From the NCBI GenBank assembly GCA_027485915.1, contig JAIXQA010000010.1, forward strand, positions 1-64,000: DNA of 64,000 nt, in the 5' to 3' direction. Position numbers and translations under genes: made by a program. Source of the stretch: Alphaproteobacteria bacterium. GTDB lineage: Bacteria; Pseudomonadota; Alphaproteobacteria; Caulobacterales; Aquidulcibacteraceae. Of the stretch, positions 61,387 to 64,000 are shown piece by piece (within the stretch, counting starts at the first letter, position 1; every line of letters begins with the position of its first letter). The notes beneath the pieces are model-generated. The model had not been told where the DNA came from. It searched no databases and worked only from the letters and a program-made list of their open reading frames with translations.

Positions 61387-63129
61387 TCAGCGGCGGGCTT
61401 TGACAGGGACTGCTAAGGCACCTGGGCGACGGGGATCTGCCGCTCCAAGGTAAAGGCCATTCTCAATCATGATAGATTGAGCACTCCCCATTGTCTCGTC
61501 TGATGTTACCTTATGGCCCATACGCTCGAGGATCGCGACTGTGTCAGGGTTGAAGTTTGGCTCCACCCGCAGCGTATCGGTCCAACCCTGATAGATGCGC
61601 GGCTGGTGGGTTGCCTCATCAATGTTAAGCTTGAAATCAATCACATTCACGATGAGCTGCGTAACCGTGGTGATGATGGTGCTGCCACCAGGCGTGCCCA
61701 CTACCAGCCAAGGCTTACCGTCCTTATAGGCGATGGTCGGCATCATGGTCGACAACATGCGCTTGCCCGGAGCCATCGCATTAAGTGGGGGTGCCGTGCC
61801 ATTCTTTTGGGCTTCAAACGCGCCTTCATGGTCAAAATTATTCATCTGATTATTGAGAAGGATGCCAGTCCCCTCAATCATCACACCGGACCCAAAGTCC
61901 GCACCCAAAGTATAGGTCGTACTGACAACATTGCCTTCAGGATCAGCAACTGAATAATGCGTGGTGGATGGGCTTTCAAAGCGCAGTGGATCACCCACGG
62001 TCAGTTTTTTTACTTCGGCGGCTTTGTTCAAATCAATGCTTTTGGCCCGCTCTTGGCCATAGGCTTTTGAAATAAAGCCCTGCACGGGGGCTTTAACAAA
62101 GTCAGTGTCGCCTAAAACTTCTGTACGATCGATATAAGCCCGTTTCATGGCCTCAGTCATGATATGCAAGGATTGCGCAGAACCAGCACGCGTCGCTGCA
62201 ATATCGAAATTCTCAAGCATATTGAGGATATTCAGCATGGTAGCACCACCAGCGCTCGCAGGCGGTGCGGTGACAATCTCGACACCGCGATAGCTTCCAC
62301 GCAGGGGCTGCCGCTCCATCGGGCGATACGCTGCTAAGTCGGCCTCCGTGATCAGGCCATTGTGTCGGGCCATGTCCGCCGCAAATTTTTGAGCTACAGG
62401 ACCTTTGTAGAAGCCATCCGCACCACGCTGGGCGATTTGGGTCAAGGTCCAAGCTAAATCTGGCTGCTTAAGGACCTCGCCAGCCCGATAGAGACTGCCA
62501 TCTGGCTTATAAAAGGTACGTTTACCCGCCTCACTGGTAGAGAGGCGTTCTTTTGCCCATTCAAAGACAAAGGCCTCGTCCGGCGTAATCACGATGCCGT
62601 CGCGTGCCAAGGCAATGGCCGGTGCCACAACTTGCGCCCATGGAAGTTTTCCATGTTTTTGATGGGCTAGATAGAGGCCCGCGACCGTACCGGGTACAGA
62701 AGGTGCTAAATAACCTCGGCCGGCGATTGGACTCTCCTTGCCGGCATTATCGATAAACATGGCCAAGGTGGCCGCCTTTGGCGCGATAGAGCGGAAGTCA
62801 ATAAAGTCCTGTTTGCCAGTGGCTTGATCGTGGATCAGCATAAAGCCATCGCCGCCAATATTGCCGGCACGCGGCAAAGTTACGGCGAGCGCAAAGCCAA
62901 TTGCCACCGCTGCATCCACCGCATTACCGCCCTTGGCAATGATGTCAGCCCCGACCTTAGAGGCAGTTGCATTTTGCGTAACGACCATGCCAGCCTGACC
63001 CACAACAGGGGAATGGATGCTGGGATATTCCAGAAGTTGTTTGCGCTGGGCTTGGACGGGGGTGAACACCAGCGACGCCGAAACAAGCGCCCCCACGACC
63101 AATCGCATTAGGTGAGATGTTTGCTTCAT
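61387..63129 (-). CDS. ggt: Gamma-glutamyltranspeptidase
   Basis: A 580-residue N-terminal nucleophile hydrolase that cleaves glutathione and gamma-glutamyl compounds. It has a signal peptide (VVGALVSASLVFTPVQA) and matures by autocleavage before the Thr nucleophile in PSTTHYSVADPEGNVVS (about residue 388). The conserved GSGVMIEGTGILLNNQMNNFD and GTPGGSTIITTVTQ (oxyanion) follow. The enzyme is periplasmic. It lies 106 bases downstream of the TonB-dependent receptor gene on the same strand, which may bring in peptides or glutathione-like substrates. Confidence 0.95.
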   Translation of the reverse strand: MKQTSHLMRLVVGALVSASLVFTPVQAQRKQLLEYPSIHSPVVGQAGMVVTQNATASKVGADIIAKGGNAVDAAVAIGFALAVTLPRAGNIGGDGFMLIHDQATGKQDFIDFRSIAPKAATLAMFIDNAGKESPIAGRGYLAPSVPGTVAGLYLAHQKHGKLPWAQVVAPAIALARDGIVITPDEAFVFEWAKERLSTSEAGKRTFYKPDGSLYRAGEVLKQPDLAWTLTQIAQRGADGFYKGPVAQKFAADMARHNGLITEADLAAYRPMERQPLRGSYRGVEIVTAPPASAGGATMLNILNMLENFDIAATRAGSAQSLHIMTEAMKRAYIDRTEVLGDTDFVKAPVQGFISKAYGQERAKSIDLNKAAEVKKLTVGDPLRFESPSTTHYSVADPEGNVVSTTYTLGADFGSGVMIEGTGILLNNQMNNFDHEGAFEAQKNGTAPPLNAMAPGKRMLSTMMPTIAYKDGKPWLVVGTPGGSTIITTVTQLIVNVIDFKLNIDEATHQPRIYQGWTDTLRVEPNFNPDTVAILERMGHKVTSDETMGSAQSIMIENGLYLGAADPRRPGALAVPVKARR

Positions 63130-63182
63130 CGCCGGTTCTTTCCCGCTAGAATTTGATTGCCCCGTGCACCGAACTCATCCGC

Positions 63183-63213
63183 GCCTCTTTCAAGCTCTAA
63201 ACCTGAAAGAGGC
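63183..63213 (-). other. Hairpin between TonB receptor and ggt
   Basis: GCCTCTTTCA and TGAAAGAGGC form a perfect 10-bp stem with an 11-base loop just after the stop of the receptor gene. There is no T-tract on the minus strand, so it may stabilise mRNA or partly terminate transcription rather than fully separate the genes. Confidence 0.45.
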
Positions 63214-63235
63214 AGCCGATGAGATAAGCTGATCC

Positions 63236-64000
63236 TTAAAAGTCCTTGGACAATTCCAGATAGACCATGCGGCCAATTGGATCGTGCAAGGACCCCAAGA
63301 AGCCATAATTGGATGAGCTGAGCGGTGGCTTTTGGTCAAAGGCGTTGCGTGCGCCAAGGCGGGCACGATAGCCATCCTTCCGGTATTGGACATAGGTGTT
63401 GACGGTCGTCATAGATTCCAACTCGTAGTTCTTTCCGTTTACCACCAGTGTGCCGGTATCAAAGACAGGGCCAACATAGCTGACCAAAGCCCCGACACTC
63501 AGCGGACCCTTGCGCCAGGTAAGGTTTGCGGTCGCGCGCCATTCTGGATTGCCATTGACTTGAATTTGGCTGCCAGCTTGGGTGATCGTCACGCCGGTAC
63601 CAAACTTGCCCGCTGCGTTCGCATCGATCAGTTCCTGCTGCAAAGGTGAAGCAGATTGTTGGAATTCCGTCAGCTTCGAGCCAGCCAAATCCAAGCTGAA
63701 GTTCCCAAATTTTTCGGTCTTCAGGTCGTAGCTTAAGCCTATGTCGATCCCTTCCAAGGTGCGGGGACCAAGATTGAAATAGTCGTCCTGCACGAAAGAG
63801 AGGTCGCCGACAACTTGGGTACCAACTGGGGCCAAGCGCACGACATTTGGATTGGACTTGCCACTTTGGCGCAACAAGAGGTCATAGAGGATCTGATTCT
63901 GGGCACCTTGAATCCCGATCACGCCCTCAGACTTCAGCGACCAAGAATCCACAGTCAAGGTCAAGCCTTTGATAGGTTGGAAAACAACGCCATAGGAAAA
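63236..64000 (-). CDS. TonB-dependent receptor, 3' part (cut by window edge)
   Basis: The C-terminal 254 or so residues of an outer-membrane TonB-dependent receptor. The frame stays open to the window end (FSYGVVFQPIKG, then LTLTVDSWSLKS), so the real start lies outside. The beta-barrel strands are typical, for example LEGIDIGLSYDL, NPEWRATANLTWRKG and MTTVNTYVQYRK, ending in YLELSKDF with a terminal Phe. The substrate is unknown. It precedes ggt in the same direction, so uptake of peptide-like or gamma-glutamyl ligands is a possibility. Confidence 0.85.
   Translation of the reverse strand, partial: FSYGVVFQPIKGLTLTVDSWSLKSEGVIGIQGAQNQILYDLLLRQSGKSNPNVVRLAPVGTQVVGDLSFVQDDYFNLGPRTLEGIDIGLSYDLKTEKFGNFSLDLAGSKLTEFQQSASPLQQELIDANAAGKFGTGVTITQAGSQIQVNGNPEWRATANLTWRKGPLSVGALVSYVGPVFDTGTLVVNGKNYELESMTTVNTYVQYRKDGYRARLGARNAFDQKPPLSSSNYGFLGSLHDPIGRMVYLELSKDF

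Overview
The window looks like chromosomal DNA of a free-living alphaproteobacterium, most probably in or near the Caulobacterales/Hyphomonadaceae. The reasons are the threonine synthase - M16 peptidase - RimJ-type acetyltransferase order, an alphaproteobacterial cytochrome c oxidase operon (ctaC-ctaD-ctaB-small gene-ctaG-ctaE-DUF983-surf1), a DUF2794 gene, leaders resembling the serC and speF RNA motifs, a CtrA-like box, and a chemotaxis cluster with the gene order of the Caulobacter crescentus che1 locus. This placement is inferred from gene content; no phylogeny was computed.

Layout. 1-340 is a repeat-bearing spacer. 341-10737 (minus) runs from the respiratory operon into thrC, the M16 peptidase and an acetyltransferase. 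11145-15454 (plus) has tldD, a BrnT/BrnA-type toxin-antitoxin pair, a small EF-hand-like protein, an MscS channel and an isochorismatase-fold hydrolase. 15583-21852 mixes a DUF885 protein, a PuuE-like deacetylase, an acetyltransferase, a lipoprotein, DUF2794 and PhoD. 22088-25357 (minus) is serC-GNAT-serA behind a leader RNA in which a loop can pair with the serC Shine-Dalgarno sequence. 25683-26313 holds a YCII protein and an orphan BrnA-type antitoxin. 26467-29234 is a two-gene photolyase operon whose first product appears to have its domains in swapped order. 29297-30465 is ahpC-terminator-ahpD.

30984-41816 starts with an OprB-like porin and then carries the chemotaxis operon mcp-cheX-cheY-cheA-cheW-cheR-cheB-cheY-cheD-cheU-cheY-cheE, largely coupled by ATGA overlaps. 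The receptor ends in a CheR/CheB-tether-like pentapeptide, CheD and CheU share a D-x-ELF tail, and CheE looks like an HPt domain without its histidine. A second receptor with a related sensor lies at 43027-44706 behind a CtrA-like site, next to a nucleotidyltransferase, a dispersed repeat and a hybrid histidine kinase.

47067-64000 is mixed: tRNA-Gly(CCC), an exported nitrilase-fold protein lacking the catalytic Cys and Lys, DUF1203, MmcQ/YjbR, a second PuuE-like deacetylase, SRPBCC, outer-membrane barrels, DUF3137/LemA, a protein made of eleven 8-residue GGG repeats, an isolated sdhB, an ornithine/lysine decarboxylase with a long speF-like leader, a response regulator, a peptidoglycan-binding protein, HAD, an unassigned radical SAM protein, gamma-glutamyltranspeptidase and the 3' part of a TonB-dependent receptor cut by the window edge. 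No rRNA, CRISPR array, transposase, integrase or prophage was seen.
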